A DNA stretch of 64,000 nucleotides from an uncultured Porphyromonadaceae bacterium (GCA_900538705.1 UPZG01000001.1:310001-374000), one strand, 5' to 3'; shown: positions 38,063 to 47,515, counted from the first letter of the stretch. Translations and numbers: made by a program. Notes: generated by a model not told the origin, from the sequence alone.

Positions 38063-40063
38063 ATGAAACACATTGAAAAACAAATTTTGCCTATTTCGGC
38101 CGCAGCACTATTGCTTATGACCGGCTGTCAGGGCAATGTTACTCCCGGTGATTATGATAACTATCCGGTCTATGAAGGCAATGATTTGGAGTTGATGGTA
38201 GATGATGCCGGTACTCATTTTACTTTGTGGTCGCCTGCAGCCGAAGCTGCTCGGGTAAATATTTACGATAATGGGATAGAAGGTACAGCGAGCGACGTTT
38301 TGGAGATGAAACGTGACAGGAGCGTGTGGCGTGCTTCGGTCGATGAGCCTTTGTATGGAAAGTATTATACTTTCAGTATAAAACAAGAAGGGAAGTGGCT
38401 TGATGAAACTCCCGGCGTATATGCTAAGGCAGTGGGCTTGAATGGTCGCCGTGCTGCTATCATAGATTGGAAACAAACGTGTCCCGAAGGATGGGATGCC
38501 GATAAACGTCCCGAGTTAAAACAGTTTACCGATATTGTGATATACGAGATGCATCATCGCGATTTTACGGCACATTCGGCATCGGGTAATGCCTATCCTG
38601 GCAAGTATCTTGCTTTGACGCAAGAGGGTACTCGTTCTCCCGAAGGTGAGACTACGGGTATCGACCATCTGAAAGAGTTGGGCGTAACGCATGTGCATCT
38701 GCTACCCTCTTACGACTTCGGGTCGATAGATGAGAGCCGTCCCGACAGTGCTCAGTATAATTGGGGATATGACCCGCAAAACTATAATGCTCCGGAGGGG
38801 TCATATGCAACTGATGCGGCCAACCCTGTAACCCGCATACGAGAGATGAAGCAGATGATACAATCGCTTCACTCTCACGGCTTGCGTGTCATTCTTGATG
38901 TTGTGTATAATCATACCTATGTGGGTGACGGGTCGAATTTCAGTCTTACAACTCCCGGGTATTACTATCGCCATAATGCCGATGGAAGTTACGCCAATGC
39001 ATCGGGTTGTGGCAATGAAGTAGCTTCAGAGCGGGAAATGGTGCGTCGTTACATAGTCAATTCTGTGGCTTATTGGGCGAAGGAATATCATGTAGACGGG
39101 TTCAGGTTTGATTTGATGGGTATCCTTGACATAGAGACAATGAAGCAGGTGCGTGCAACTCTCGATGAGATAGACCCCACCATTTTTGTCTATGGTGAAG
39201 GATGGGCAGCTTCGACACCGGTTTTATCCGCAGAGCAATGTGCCATGAAGGCCAATGCCTATATGATGCCGGGTATAGCGGTATTTAGCGACGATTTGCG
39301 CGATGGCGTAAAGGGACATTTCAGCGATGCTTCGGGTCGAGGTTTTGCAACCGGTGCAGATGGGTGTGAAGAAAGTGTGAAATTTGGTATTGTAGGGGCA
39401 ATAGAGCATCCGCAAATCAATTATGAACAAGTCAACTACTCGAAAGCTCCATATACCAATGCCCCTACGCAAGTGATAAACTATGTATCGTGTCATGACG
39501 ATATGTGCCTTACCGATAAATTACGCGCTTCGATGCCCGGTAAGACCGATGCGCAGTTGCAACGTTATGCCAAGCTGGCACAGACCATTGTTTTCACTTC
39601 GCAAGGCGTACCCTTTATGTTTGCAGGTGAAGAGGTGTTTCGTGATAAAAAAGGTGTGCACAACTCGTTTATGTCGCCTGATTCAATCAATGCTATAGAC
39701 TGGAGTCTGAAACACAAGAACCGCGAGCTCTTTGATTACTATCGCTCGTTGATAGCTTTGCGCAAGGCTCATCCGGCATTCCGGCTGGCAAGTGCCGATG
39801 CCGTAAGAGAGCATTTGCGATTTATAGAGGGTACACCCGCCAAGGTAGTGGCATATACCCTTGTCAACCATGCCGGTGGTGACGAGTGTGAGCAAATAGT
39901 AGTGGCTTTCAACGGAAACGATACACCCTGTGTCATACCGGTGCCTCAAGGCGAATGGCGAGTACTGGCAGATAATGGCAAGATAGACTTGCAAGGTCGT
40001 CGCAAGTTAACAGGTTCACAAGTAACTGTAGCGCCTAGTGCAGCACTCATTATAGCAAGATAA
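38063..40063 (+). CDS. pulA: Type I pullulanase lipoprotein (GH13)
   Basis: 666 residues. The N-terminus MKHIEKQILPISAAALLLMT is followed by GCQGN, giving a lipobox (LMTGC), so it is predicted to be a membrane-anchored lipoprotein. A CBM48-like domain (TLWSPAAEAARVNIYDNG) precedes a GH13 barrel with VILDVVYNHTYVGD, the nucleophile region VDGFRFDLMGI, the acid/base YGEGWAA and YVSCHDDMCL. YNWGYDPQNYNAPEGSYAT is the pullulanase signature. It cleaves alpha-1,6 branches of starch-like glucans. No SusC/D pair lies beside it in this window. Confidence 0.93.
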   Translation: MKHIEKQILPISAAALLLMTGCQGNVTPGDYDNYPVYEGNDLELMVDDAGTHFTLWSPAAEAARVNIYDNGIEGTASDVLEMKRDRSVWRASVDEPLYGKYYTFSIKQEGKWLDETPGVYAKAVGLNGRRAAIIDWKQTCPEGWDADKRPELKQFTDIVIYEMHHRDFTAHSASGNAYPGKYLALTQEGTRSPEGETTGIDHLKELGVTHVHLLPSYDFGSIDESRPDSAQYNWGYDPQNYNAPEGSYATDAANPVTRIREMKQMIQSLHSHGLRVILDVVYNHTYVGDGSNFSLTTPGYYYRHNADGSYANASGCGNEVASEREMVRRYIVNSVAYWAKEYHVDGFRFDLMGILDIETMKQVRATLDEIDPTIFVYGEGWAASTPVLSAEQCAMKANAYMMPGIAVFSDDLRDGVKGHFSDASGRGFATGADGCEESVKFGIVGAIEHPQINYEQVNYSKAPYTNAPTQVINYVSCHDDMCLTDKLRASMPGKTDAQLQRYAKLAQTIVFTSQGVPFMFAGEEVFRDKKGVHNSFMSPDSINAIDWSLKHKNRELFDYYRSLIALRKAHPAFRLASADAVREHLRFIEGTPAKVVAYTLVNHAGGDECEQIVVAFNGNDTPCVIPVPQGEWRVLADNGKIDLQGRRKLTGSQVTVAPSAALIIAR

Positions 40064-40090
40064 GAGAGCCTGTTTTAAAAAAGATTAATT

Positions 40091-40130
40091 TGCCCGGGTC
40101 CGAAGTAAGAAAAGGCCCGGGTATTGTTTT
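40091..40130 (+). terminator. Terminator after the pullulanase gene
   Basis: TGCCCGGGTC (40091-40100) pairs with GGCCCGGGTA (40114-40123), including two wobble pairs, followed by TTGTTTTT. The T-rich part overlaps the -33 region of the next promoter. Confidence 0.7.
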
Positions 40131-40154
40131 TATTCGGGTATATGATTATCTTTG
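40124..40154 (+). promoter_or_regulatory. Promoter for the coiled-coil/zapA unit
   Basis: TTG at 40124-40126 and TATCTTTG at 40147-40154 with 20 bases between them match the Bacteroidetes consensus; the first start codon is 19 bases downstream. Confidence 0.65.
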
Positions 40155-40173
40155 TAGCAAAATTTGGTAAAAC

Positions 40174-40488
40174 ATGTCTGGTAGCTCAAAAGAAAGTATC
40201 GAGGTGTTGAAAACGTACTTCGGACGTTTGATGGATAGATGCTCGCAACTTGAAGCGCGATGTGCCACTCTCGAGAAAGAGAACAAGACGCTACAGGAAG
40301 ACTTGTCGAAAGAACGTGCTGAAAAGACACAACTTTCAAACAAATTGGTCAAGTGTGAGGCTCAGTATGAGAAGCTGCAAATGTCGCAGCTGGCAGCGTT
40401 GAGTGTTACACAGGCACGAGAAAACAAAGAGCGTTTTGCCAAATTGGTGCGGGAAATAGATAAGTGTATTTCGTTGCTACAAGAATAA
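40174..40488 (+). CDS. Small coiled-coil protein upstream of zapA
   Basis: 104 residues, predicted almost entirely alpha-helical with heptad-like spacing: LMDRCSQLEARCATLEKENK, then KTLQEDLSKERAEKTQLSNK. No membrane helix or signal peptide. It precedes zapA by 11 bases under a shared promoter. Size, coiled coil and neighbour suggest a ZapB-like division accessory protein, but this is inference from context rather than sequence identity. Confidence 0.75.
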   Translation: MSGSSKESIEVLKTYFGRLMDRCSQLEARCATLEKENKTLQEDLSKERAEKTQLSNKLVKCEAQYEKLQMSQLAALSVTQARENKERFAKLVREIDKCISLLQE

Positions 40489-40499
40489 GGAAGAAATAA

Positions 40500-40832
40500 A
40501 TGGAAGACGAAGATAACTTACAAAAAATACACTTACATTTGCGTGATATAGAGCAGCCGTTTTCCATGCACGTACGTCGTGACAGGGATGAAGAGAAGCT
40601 GTTCCGTACTGCGACACAGATGATAAATAAGCAATATGACGACTATAAATCGAAAGTAAAAGATTTAGATTCGGTGTCATGTTATGCGATGATATGCCTG
40701 TTGTTTGCGCGGCTTTATTTAGATAGTCATACGCGAGAACAGGAAACAAAAAAATTATTGCAAGAGCTTGAAGAAGAGGTCGTAGCACGCCTTAATAAGG
40801 AGAAAAATGAAGGTGATAACACCTTGAATTAG
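40500..40832 (+). CDS. zapA: Cell division protein ZapA
   Basis: 110 residues. The N-terminal half (KIHLHLRDIEQPFSMHVRRD, then EEKLFRTATQMINKQYDDY) matches the ZapA globular domain and the C-terminal half (TREQETKKLLQELEEEVVAR) its coiled coil. ZapA cross-links FtsZ filaments. The pair with the preceding coiled-coil gene and the following rny is a recurring Bacteroidetes neighbourhood. Confidence 0.85.
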   Translation: MEDEDNLQKIHLHLRDIEQPFSMHVRRDRDEEKLFRTATQMINKQYDDYKSKVKDLDSVSCYAMICLLFARLYLDSHTREQETKKLLQELEEEVVARLNKEKNEGDNTLN

Positions 40833-40861
40833 ATAAACTTATTAGCAAATAGAGATTTACC

Positions 40862-40903
40862 GCACTATTGCACATCCCTATGGGTGTGTTATAGTGCTTT
40901 TTT
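40862..40903 (+). terminator. Terminator between zapA and rny
   Basis: GCACTATTGCACATCCC pairs with GGGTGTGTTATAGTGC around a TAT loop with small mismatches, then TTTTTT. No separate RNA gene of 6S type could be recognised in this 95-base gap. Confidence 0.8.
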
Positions 40904-40927
40904 ATTAATTATATTAACAAGAAGACC

Positions 40928-42469
40928 ATGAACATAATAGTGACAGTGTGCTTGGTGGTAGCAGCGTTGATAGTAGGTGCTGTAGTAACCTACGTTATCA
41001 ACAAAACATTGCTTGCCAGTCGTGCCAAGACAATCATTGAAGAGGCCGAGAAAGAGGCAGAAGTGCTGACGAAAAATAAGCTGTTGGAAGTGAAAGAAGA
41101 GTTTCTGCAACGCAAAGCCGAGTTGGAAAAACAGGTCAACTCGCGCAATTCTAAATTGCAGTCGGCTGAAGCAAAATTGAAACAACGCGAACTACAGCTC
41201 AATCAGCAACAAGGCGATTTACAACGTCGTAAAAATGAGGCTGATGCTGCCCGTGCCAATTACGAAAAGCAATTAGAGGCAGTAGAGAAACGCGAGCAAG
41301 AGCTCGAAAAGTTGCATAAAGCCGAGGTAGAGCACCTGGAAAAAATATCGGGTCTTTCGGCCGAAGAGGCCAAGGAGCGCTTGGTCAACTCGCTCATCGA
41401 TGAAGCCAAGACACAAGCTGCTTCGTACATTAACGATATCATGGATGACGCCAAGCTTACGGCCAATCGTGAGGCAAAGCGTATTATCATACAAAGTATT
41501 CAGCGAGTAGCTGCTGAGACGGCTATAGAGAATGCAGTGACAGTATTCCATATAGAGTCGGACGAGATAAAGGGTCGTATCATTGGTCGTGAGGGCCGTA
41601 ACATACGTGCTCTCGAAGCCGCTACAGGCGTAGAGATTATCGTAGATGATACTCCCGAGGCCATTGTCCTATCGGCTTTCGACCCTGTACGTCGTGAAAT
41701 AGCACGTCTTGCCTTGCACCAGTTGGTTATAGATGGTCGTATACACCCGGCTCGCATTGAGGAGGTGGTAAGTAAGGTGCGTAAGCAGATAGAAGAAGAG
41801 ATTATAGAAACCGGTAAGCGTACGGCTATAGACTTGGGTATACACGGGCTGCATCCCGAGTTGATACGTCTTGTGGGTAAGATGAAATACCGTTCATCCT
41901 ATGGACAAAACCTCCTGCAACACTCGCGTGAAACAGCCAATTTGTGTGCTGTGATGGCTTCGGAGTTGGGGCTTAACCCCAAGAAAGCTCGCCGTGCCGG
42001 TTTGCTACACGATATAGGTAAAGTGCCCGACGAGGAGCCTGAGTTGCCGCACGCATTGTTGGGTATGAAACTTGCCGAGAAGTATAAAGAAAAACCCGAT
42101 ATATGCAATGCCATAGGAGCTCACCACGATGAGATAGAGATGAATAGCTTGTTGGCTCCTATCGTGCAAGTGTGCGATGCCATCTCGGGAGCTCGTCCCG
42201 GTGCTCGTCGAGAAGTTGTAGAGGCTTACATCAAACGGTTGAACGATTTAGAGCAGCTCGCTTTATCGTATCCCGGTGTGACAAAGACTTATGCCATACA
42301 AGCCGGTCGAGAGTTGCGTGTAATTGTAGGAGCCGATAAGATAGACGATGTAGAAACCGAGCGTCTTTCGAGCGAGATAGCAAAACGCATACAAGACGAA
42401 ATGACTTATCCGGGACAAGTGAAGATAACCGTTATACGGGAAACTCGTGCGGTAAGTTTCGCAAAATAA
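40928..42469 (+). CDS. rny: Ribonuclease Y
   Basis: 513 residues in the standard RNase Y order: N-terminal membrane helix (IIVTVCLVVAALIVGAVVTY), a long charged coiled coil to about residue 190, a KH domain (DEIKGRIIGREGRNIRALEA), then an HD domain with the metal-binding pair in RAGLLHDIGKVPDEEPELPH and a C-terminal helical domain. It is a membrane-bound endonuclease that starts mRNA decay. Confidence 0.96.
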   Translation: MNIIVTVCLVVAALIVGAVVTYVINKTLLASRAKTIIEEAEKEAEVLTKNKLLEVKEEFLQRKAELEKQVNSRNSKLQSAEAKLKQRELQLNQQQGDLQRRKNEADAARANYEKQLEAVEKREQELEKLHKAEVEHLEKISGLSAEEAKERLVNSLIDEAKTQAASYINDIMDDAKLTANREAKRIIIQSIQRVAAETAIENAVTVFHIESDEIKGRIIGREGRNIRALEAATGVEIIVDDTPEAIVLSAFDPVRREIARLALHQLVIDGRIHPARIEEVVSKVRKQIEEEIIETGKRTAIDLGIHGLHPELIRLVGKMKYRSSYGQNLLQHSRETANLCAVMASELGLNPKKARRAGLLHDIGKVPDEEPELPHALLGMKLAEKYKEKPDICNAIGAHHDEIEMNSLLAPIVQVCDAISGARPGARREVVEAYIKRLNDLEQLALSYPGVTKTYAIQAGRELRVIVGADKIDDVETERLSSEIAKRIQDEMTYPGQVKITVIRETRAVSFAK

Positions 42470-42549
42470 CAGAGTATCGCCGTTGCCGCCTTCCTGATGA
42501 TGGTATATATTGGGGTGGGCGGCGCGTCGTATGATTATAGCGTGAAACG

Positions 42550-43824
42550 ATGGATAGCATGGATAATAATATAAACGACAATATAGAAAAGAGCGACTTC
42601 GATGCTCGCAAATATCGGAGGCGTGAAACGAAACTAGACCTTACTGATTGGCTCGCCGACTTGCCTGAGGCTCAGCAGGAGAGCGACTTGGTAGAGGTGC
42701 GTTTTAAAAACACGCGTAAGGGATATTATCGCAATACGACGCACTTAAAGTTGCAAGTAGGCGACATCGTTGCCGTAGAGGCTTCGCCGGGGCACGATAT
42801 AGGCGAGGTAACCCTGATAGGCAGGCTGGTCCCGTTGCAGATGCGTAAACATGCCCCCAAGCATGAGATAGAGTTGAAGCGTGTTTATCGCAAGGCCAAA
42901 CCTAACGATATAGAAAAATATGAAGAGGCCAAGGCACGTGAGCACGACACCATGATAAAAGCCCGCAAGATAGCCGAGGATTTGGGACTCGACATGAAGA
43001 TTGGCGATGTGGAGTATCAAGGCGACGGTAACAAAGCTATATTCTATTATATAGCCGAGGATAGGGTCGACTTCAGACAACTGATAAAGGTGCTGGCTGA
43101 CGTATTCAAGGTGCGTATTGAAATGAAGCAGATAGGCGTGCGTCAAGAGGCCGGTCGCATAGGCGGTATAGGCCCTTGTGGCCGCGAGTTGTGTTGTGCC
43201 AAGTGGATGACCAATTTCGTGTCGGTAGCAACAAGTGCAGCTCGTTATCAGGACATATCGCTCAACCCTCAGAAGCTTGCGGGGCAGTGTGCCAAGCTGA
43301 AATGTTGCCTCAACTTTGAAGTAGACGCATATGTAGAGGCGCGGAAGAAAATTCCGTCACGCGAGATAGAGCTTGAAACGAAGCTCAATACTTACTACTT
43401 CTTCAAAGCCGATATATTCAAACGCCAAATCACCTATTCTACCGATAAGACCATCCCTGCCAATTTGGTGACGATAGACAGTAAACGGGCTTTCGAGGTG
43501 ATTGCGCTGAACCGTAAGGGTATAAAGCCCGAGCGATTGGAAGGCGATAGTCAAACCAAAGAGCCGGGCAACCGTAAGGATTTTCATGATATAGTGGAGC
43601 AGGAAAGCCTTACTCGCTTCGATAGTAAAAAGCGCAAGAAACACCGTCAAGGCAACAATGGGGCTGGCAACGGTGAGGTACGAAAGGCTAACGGGCAAGA
43701 AAGGCGTACTGCGGGTGGAGACAATGTCCTTCAACCGAAGAAAAAGAAAAAAAATGGCTCTCAGAACGGCAACAATAAAAACACACAAGACCAAAAGCTG
43801 GGCGACAAGCCACAACAGCAGTAA
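42550..43824 (+). CDS. ricT: PSP1-domain protein (RicT/YaaT-like)
   Basis: 424 residues. The PSP1 core (RFKNTRKGYYRNTTHLKLQV to RVYRKAKPNDIEKYEEAKAR) is followed by RIGGIGPCGRELCCAKWM and GQCAKLKCCLNFE, the Cys-rich segments that bind an Fe-S cluster in Bacillus RicT. RicT works with the RicA/F proteins and RNase Y in RNA processing, and here the gene lies 80 bases downstream of rny, which supports that link. The last 75 residues are a Lys/Asn/Gln-rich low-complexity tail, part of which overlaps gldH in another frame. Confidence 0.85.
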   Translation: MDSMDNNINDNIEKSDFDARKYRRRETKLDLTDWLADLPEAQQESDLVEVRFKNTRKGYYRNTTHLKLQVGDIVAVEASPGHDIGEVTLIGRLVPLQMRKHAPKHEIELKRVYRKAKPNDIEKYEEAKAREHDTMIKARKIAEDLGLDMKIGDVEYQGDGNKAIFYYIAEDRVDFRQLIKVLADVFKVRIEMKQIGVRQEAGRIGGIGPCGRELCCAKWMTNFVSVATSAARYQDISLNPQKLAGQCAKLKCCLNFEVDAYVEARKKIPSREIELETKLNTYYFFKADIFKRQITYSTDKTIPANLVTIDSKRAFEVIALNRKGIKPERLEGDSQTKEPGNRKDFHDIVEQESLTRFDSKKRKKHRQGNNGAGNGEVRKANGQERRTAGGDNVLQPKKKKKNGSQNGNNKNTQDQKLGDKPQQQ

Positions 43825-44302
43825 GCGTCGTAGCCTATGGCCGGTTTGTGCAGCCTGTGCAGCAATGCTGTGGGGCTGTGCCGGCAATGTTGTGTATGAT
43901 GGCCATAGCGAGATAGATGATAACGGTTGGGAGGCGTATGACCGACAAACGTTTATGATAGATGTACCACGCGCGGGGATGTATGATATAGATATGTTCC
44001 TCATGCACGACAATGACTATCGTTACCGTAATGTATGGCTTTTTATTGATTATATACATGATGGTAATATAGTTGTGACCGATACGGTAAATTGCCTGTT
44101 GGCCGATACGTATGGCCGTTGGTATGGCGGTGGATGGGGTTCGTACTTCCAGTATGAGCAACGTTTGAAGGAGGGTATCGGTCTCGATAGTGGTCGTTAT
44201 GAAGTACGCGTGGCGCAAGGTATGCGTGAGCGTAATCTGAAAGGCATTGAAACTGTTGGAGTACGAGTAACTCCGCATGTCGAGCAAGCAGAGAGTCATT
44301 AG
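43754..44302 (+). CDS. gldH: GldH-like lipoprotein
   Basis: About 182 residues. A lysine/arginine-rich n-region and a short hydrophobic stretch lead to the lipobox MLWGC (LWGC), so it is a predicted lipoprotein. The mature part (DGHSEIDDNGWEAYDRQTFM, then NVWLFIDYIHDG) matches GldH of gliding Bacteroidetes; in non-gliding Bacteroidales the role is unclear. Order ricT-gldH-PBP1A is typical for the group. The start lies 71 bases inside ricT in a different frame, because the only later in-frame ATG would remove the signal peptide. Confidence 0.82.
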   Translation: MALRTATIKTHKTKSWATSHNSSKRRSLWPVCAACAAMLWGCAGNVVYDGHSEIDDNGWEAYDRQTFMIDVPRAGMYDIDMFLMHDNDYRYRNVWLFIDYIHDGNIVVTDTVNCLLADTYGRWYGGGWGSYFQYEQRLKEGIGLDSGRYEVRVAQGMRERNLKGIETVGVRVTPHVEQAESH

Positions 44303-44388
44303 ATTTGTAATAATCCATTTTGGCAGTGCGTGCTTCTATTAGAAGCGTTATGGCAGCACTATTCTTGAAATGTAAAAAGCAATATAGC

Positions 44389-44424
44389 AAGAGGCTGTAT
44401 CGTATGCGATGCAGCCTCTTTTGT
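44389..44424. terminator. Terminator between convergent gldH and PBP1A (GGCTGTA family)
   Basis: AAGAGGCTGTATCG pairs with CGATGCAGCCTCTT with one G-T pair and a TATG loop, A's before and T's after it. It can serve both convergent genes. Confidence 0.85.
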
Positions 44425-44464
44425 TGTGGTGTAATTGTGTGTGTAGATATGGTATCTGTTGTTT

Positions 44465-46834
44465 TCAGTCGAAGATACCTTCTATACCTATTAGTGTATC
44501 TTCATCTTGCACGTCGCTGGGACTTACAACAATCTCCTCAACTTCTTCGTCTTCCACAAAGGGGAAGTCAAACTGTAATCCTTGAGTGTATCCTTCGTTG
44601 AGTAGGCTTTGGTCAGCATAAACTTTCTGGAAGAAAAGTCCTGCGATAGGTAGCGCCATGCTGGCTCCCTGTCCGTCGGCCATGCGGTCGAAGTGTATGG
44701 AGCGATCTTCTCCGCCTACCCAAGTGCCTACGACAAGGTTGGGTGTGAATGCCATGAACCAACCGTCGGAATTATTGTTGGATGTACCCGTTTTACCACC
44801 CATGGGAGCTGTAATATGATAACGGAAGCGGATACGCGAACCGGTACCTACATTGATGACGTCGCAGAGAATGGGGACGATGCGGTTATATGCCCGTTCG
44901 CTGAACACTTCGGTCATACGGGGGGTAAATTCAGAGATGACATTCCCGTAATTGTCTTCGATGCGCGTGACAAAGACCGGGTCGACGCGAACGCCGTTAT
45001 TGGAGAATGCGGTGTAGGCTGTGACCATCTCTTCAACTGAGACTTCTACAGGGCCGAGGCAGAGCGATAGCACCGGGTCTATGTAGTTGCGTATGCCGAA
45101 TGAGTGCATCATGCGAGCGAGGCTGGTGGGAGAGAGCTGCTCTATGAGCCTTGCCGAAATCCAGTTATTTGAGGTGGTAAGAGCCCAACGTAGGGTTACC
45201 ATCTCACCTACACACTTGGTCGATGAGTTGCGGGGGCTCCATGTTGAGCCGTCAGCAAGAGTAAAGGTGGGTTGTGCATTGAGAAATTTACTCTCTGGGG
45301 TAAATCCCTCTTCCATGGCCAGGGTATAAAGGAACGGTTTTATGGTAGAACCTATCTGTCGTCGTCCTATACCGGCCATATCATATTGAAAATTAGAGAA
45401 GTCAGGTCCTCCTACGTATGCCTTGACAAGTCCGTTGTGCGGGTCCATGACCATGAAGCCGGTACGAAGGAATGATTTCTGGTATTTAATGGAGTCTAAC
45501 GGAGTCATGACGGTATCTATCATACCTTCGTATGAGAATACTTGCATCTCTACCGGCGTATTGAATGCCTTTTCTATCTCGTCGGCACCTGCTCCGGCAC
45601 GTTTCATGAGGCGGTAACGGTCGCTTTGCGTCATGCTGCGACGCAGGATGCTCTCGCGCTCTTCGGCCGATATGCTACTTGAGAACGGAGCATAGCTCCG
45701 ACCTTTCTTTTCGGCAAAGAAACGAGGTTGTAAGTATCCTGCAATGTGTTCTTGTACAGCATCCTCGGCATATTGTTGCATGCGCGAGTCAATACCGGTG
45801 TATATTTTCAGTCCGTCGCTGTATATATTGTATTTAGAACCGTCGGCCTTACGGTTTTTTTCACACCAGCCATATACGGGATTGTTTTCCCATGCAGTAG
45901 AGTCGTCGACATATTGTTGCATGTTCCAGCTTTCGTAATCACTCCGTACAGGCTTCTTGGCAGTAAGCATCATACGTAGCCGTTCACGGAAGTAGGGAGC
46001 CGGCCCCTCTTTATGGTCGACCGGATGGTAATCGAGCGTAAGCGGAAGCGCTTGCAGCGAGTCGCGCTCGGCGCGGGTTATATAACCCTCTTTCTCCATT
46101 TGCGAAAGAACTACGTTGCGTCGGCCACGAGTACGCTCGTTGAAGCGGCGCGGGTTGTAATAGGATGGATTTTTGCACATACCCACGAGGGTAGCTGCTT
46201 CTTCTATACTAAGATTTTGAGGAGTCTTGTTGAAATAGACGTATGCTGCCGATTGTATGCCTACGGCGTTGTTGAGAAAGTCGAAGTGGTTGAGATACAT
46301 ATTTATAATCTCTTCCTTCGTGTAGAATCGTTCTAATTTTACAGCAATGACCCATTCTTGTGGTTTCTGGAAAAGACGTTCCACAACATTCTCGGCACTG
46401 GGCGAGTATAGCAGTTTAGATAGTTGCTGTGTGATGGTACTGCCGCCACCGGCGCTCTTTTGTAACAAGATGCCGCGTTTGATAAAGGCCCGTAACAACG
46501 CCTTGAAGTCGATGCCCGAGTGGGATGTGAAGCGAGCGTCTTCAGTAGCTATGAGGGCTTCTATAAGGTATGGCGAAATTTCCTTGTAATTTACGTAGAC
46601 ACGGTTGCTGCGACTCTGGTAGAAACGTCCGAGAACCTTACCGTCGGCCGAATATATTTCCGATGCAAACTTGTCTTTCGGGTTTTCGAGCTCTTCTATG
46701 GGCGGCATGTAGCCAATCCATCCTTGCGCTATGGCATAGAAGATGGCAACAGCTGCAACGACGATAAATGCAAAGCCACCCCATAAATATTTAATGACGG
46801 TAGAAGTATATTTTTTTTGTTTGGTTGCGCTCAT
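44465..46834 (-). CDS. mrcA: Penicillin-binding protein 1A (bifunctional)
   Basis: About 789 residues from the ATG at 46834: a cytoplasmic tail, one membrane helix (LWGGFAFIVVAAVAIFYAIA), a GT51 glycosyltransferase domain (TEDARFTSHSGIDFKALLRA, GGGSTITQQLSKLL) and a transpeptidase domain with STIK (GSTIKPFLYTLAME), SNN (TTSNNWIS) and KTGT (GGKTGTSNNNSDGWF). It polymerises and cross-links peptidoglycan outside the inner membrane. An in-frame ATG at 46888 adds 18 residues that do not look like a typical start. The acidic C-terminal tail (EDEEVEEIVVSPSD) has no assigned role. Confidence 0.94.
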   Translation of the reverse strand: MSATKQKKYTSTVIKYLWGGFAFIVVAAVAIFYAIAQGWIGYMPPIEELENPKDKFASEIYSADGKVLGRFYQSRSNRVYVNYKEISPYLIEALIATEDARFTSHSGIDFKALLRAFIKRGILLQKSAGGGSTITQQLSKLLYSPSAENVVERLFQKPQEWVIAVKLERFYTKEEIINMYLNHFDFLNNAVGIQSAAYVYFNKTPQNLSIEEAATLVGMCKNPSYYNPRRFNERTRGRRNVVLSQMEKEGYITRAERDSLQALPLTLDYHPVDHKEGPAPYFRERLRMMLTAKKPVRSDYESWNMQQYVDDSTAWENNPVYGWCEKNRKADGSKYNIYSDGLKIYTGIDSRMQQYAEDAVQEHIAGYLQPRFFAEKKGRSYAPFSSSISAEERESILRRSMTQSDRYRLMKRAGAGADEIEKAFNTPVEMQVFSYEGMIDTVMTPLDSIKYQKSFLRTGFMVMDPHNGLVKAYVGGPDFSNFQYDMAGIGRRQIGSTIKPFLYTLAMEEGFTPESKFLNAQPTFTLADGSTWSPRNSSTKCVGEMVTLRWALTTSNNWISARLIEQLSPTSLARMMHSFGIRNYIDPVLSLCLGPVEVSVEEMVTAYTAFSNNGVRVDPVFVTRIEDNYGNVISEFTPRMTEVFSERAYNRIVPILCDVINVGTGSRIRFRYHITAPMGGKTGTSNNNSDGWFMAFTPNLVVGTWVGGEDRSIHFDRMADGQGASMALPIAGLFFQKVYADQSLLNEGYTQGLQFDFPFVEDEEVEEIVVSPSDVQDEDTLIGIEGIFD

Positions 46835-47163
46835 AGCAGATGCGATGAAAAAACTTTTGTTATAGTGAAACAATTTTGAATGAAACAAAAGTAGTAATTA
46901 TAATCGACACAACGAGTGAAAAAGAGTGTTGAGGGGCTTATTTTTCTATCTCTTTATTGTTTGATGCCAAATTTTGGGAAGCTTGCAGCGTAGAGAAGTG
47001 CTTTGTAACCAATTGAAACACTTTTTATTGAGAAGCAACGATGCAAAAATATGGAAAAAACAGGCGAAAAAAGTTGCATATTCTGCCGAGAGGCGTTACC
47101 TTTGCATCGCTAACGAAGAGATTTCGTCGGTTTTCATGGAAAATTTAAGGGTTATAAATTTGG
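46835..47163. other. Gap between PBP1A and tRNA-Asp
   Basis: About 330 AT-rich bases holding the PBP1A promoter region on the reverse strand and the tRNA-Asp promoter (47074-47104) on the forward strand. A 70-codon forward ORF here lacks protein character and overlaps the tRNA promoter. Confidence 0.4.
47074..47104 (+). promoter_or_regulatory. Promoter of tRNA-Asp
   Basis: TTG at 47074-47076 and TACCTTTG at 47097-47104, separated by 20 bases, match the -33/-7 elements. The mature tRNA begins 59 bases later. Confidence 0.75.
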
Positions 47164-47240
47164 GGTGCGTTAGTTCAGCTGGTTAGAATACATGCCTGTC
47201 ACGCATGGGGTCACGGGTTCGAGTCCCGTACGCACCGCCA
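47164..47240 (+). tRNA. tRNA-Asp (GTC)
   Basis: Cloverleaf built by hand: acceptor stem GGTGCGT/ACGCACC, D arm with AGTTCAGCTGGTTAGA, anticodon stem CATGC/GCATG with loop CTGTCAC (anticodon GTC), T arm ACGGG-TTCGAGT-CCCGT, discriminator G. The 3' CCA is encoded (47238-47240). Confidence 0.96.
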
Positions 47241-47274
47241 GTAGAAGTTAGAAATGGGAAAATTGGAGTTTTGC

Positions 47275-47317
47275 GAGGCTTCTGAAGTAGTGATACTTTG
47301 AGGCCTCAAATTTTTTT
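47275..47317 (+). terminator. Terminator after tRNA-Asp
   Basis: GAGGC and GCCTC enclose an inner AAGTA-GTGA-TACTT stem, followed by AAA and seven T residues. The outer pairing is interrupted by unpaired bases, yet the T-run and position support termination. Confidence 0.65.
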
Positions 47318-47507
47318 GTGCTATTCACGGCAATAAATCTGTATTCCAGTTAATTTAACGAAAAAGAATCCATCGCTGATTCATAACTTTCAAGAACAGT
47401 AAGTATATGTGTGAAAGTCCCTTTACGACGGTAAAATAGAAGCAAAGTTGTTGTATCCTTCGAGACAAATAGTCTTAAAAAAAGGTGTGACGGAGTGCAA
47501 AAAACAA

Positions 47508-47515
47508 TACTTTTG
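47508..47515 (+). promoter_or_regulatory. -7 element before the MATE gene
   Basis: TACTTTTG fits TAnnTTTG. It is only nine bases before the ATG at 47524, so the leader would be very short, or translation begins at a later ATG. No clear -33 TTTG at 19-21 bases. Confidence 0.4.

Noticed and set aside
40833..40927. Possible 6S RNA between zapA and rny, by analogy with ssrS next to zapA in gammaproteobacteria
   Set aside because: The gap is only 95 bases and is almost filled by a plain terminator hairpin.
44320..44601. 93-codon forward ORF between gldH and PBP1A
   Set aside because: Runs through the bidirectional terminator and into the PBP1A 3' end; Cys-rich noise.
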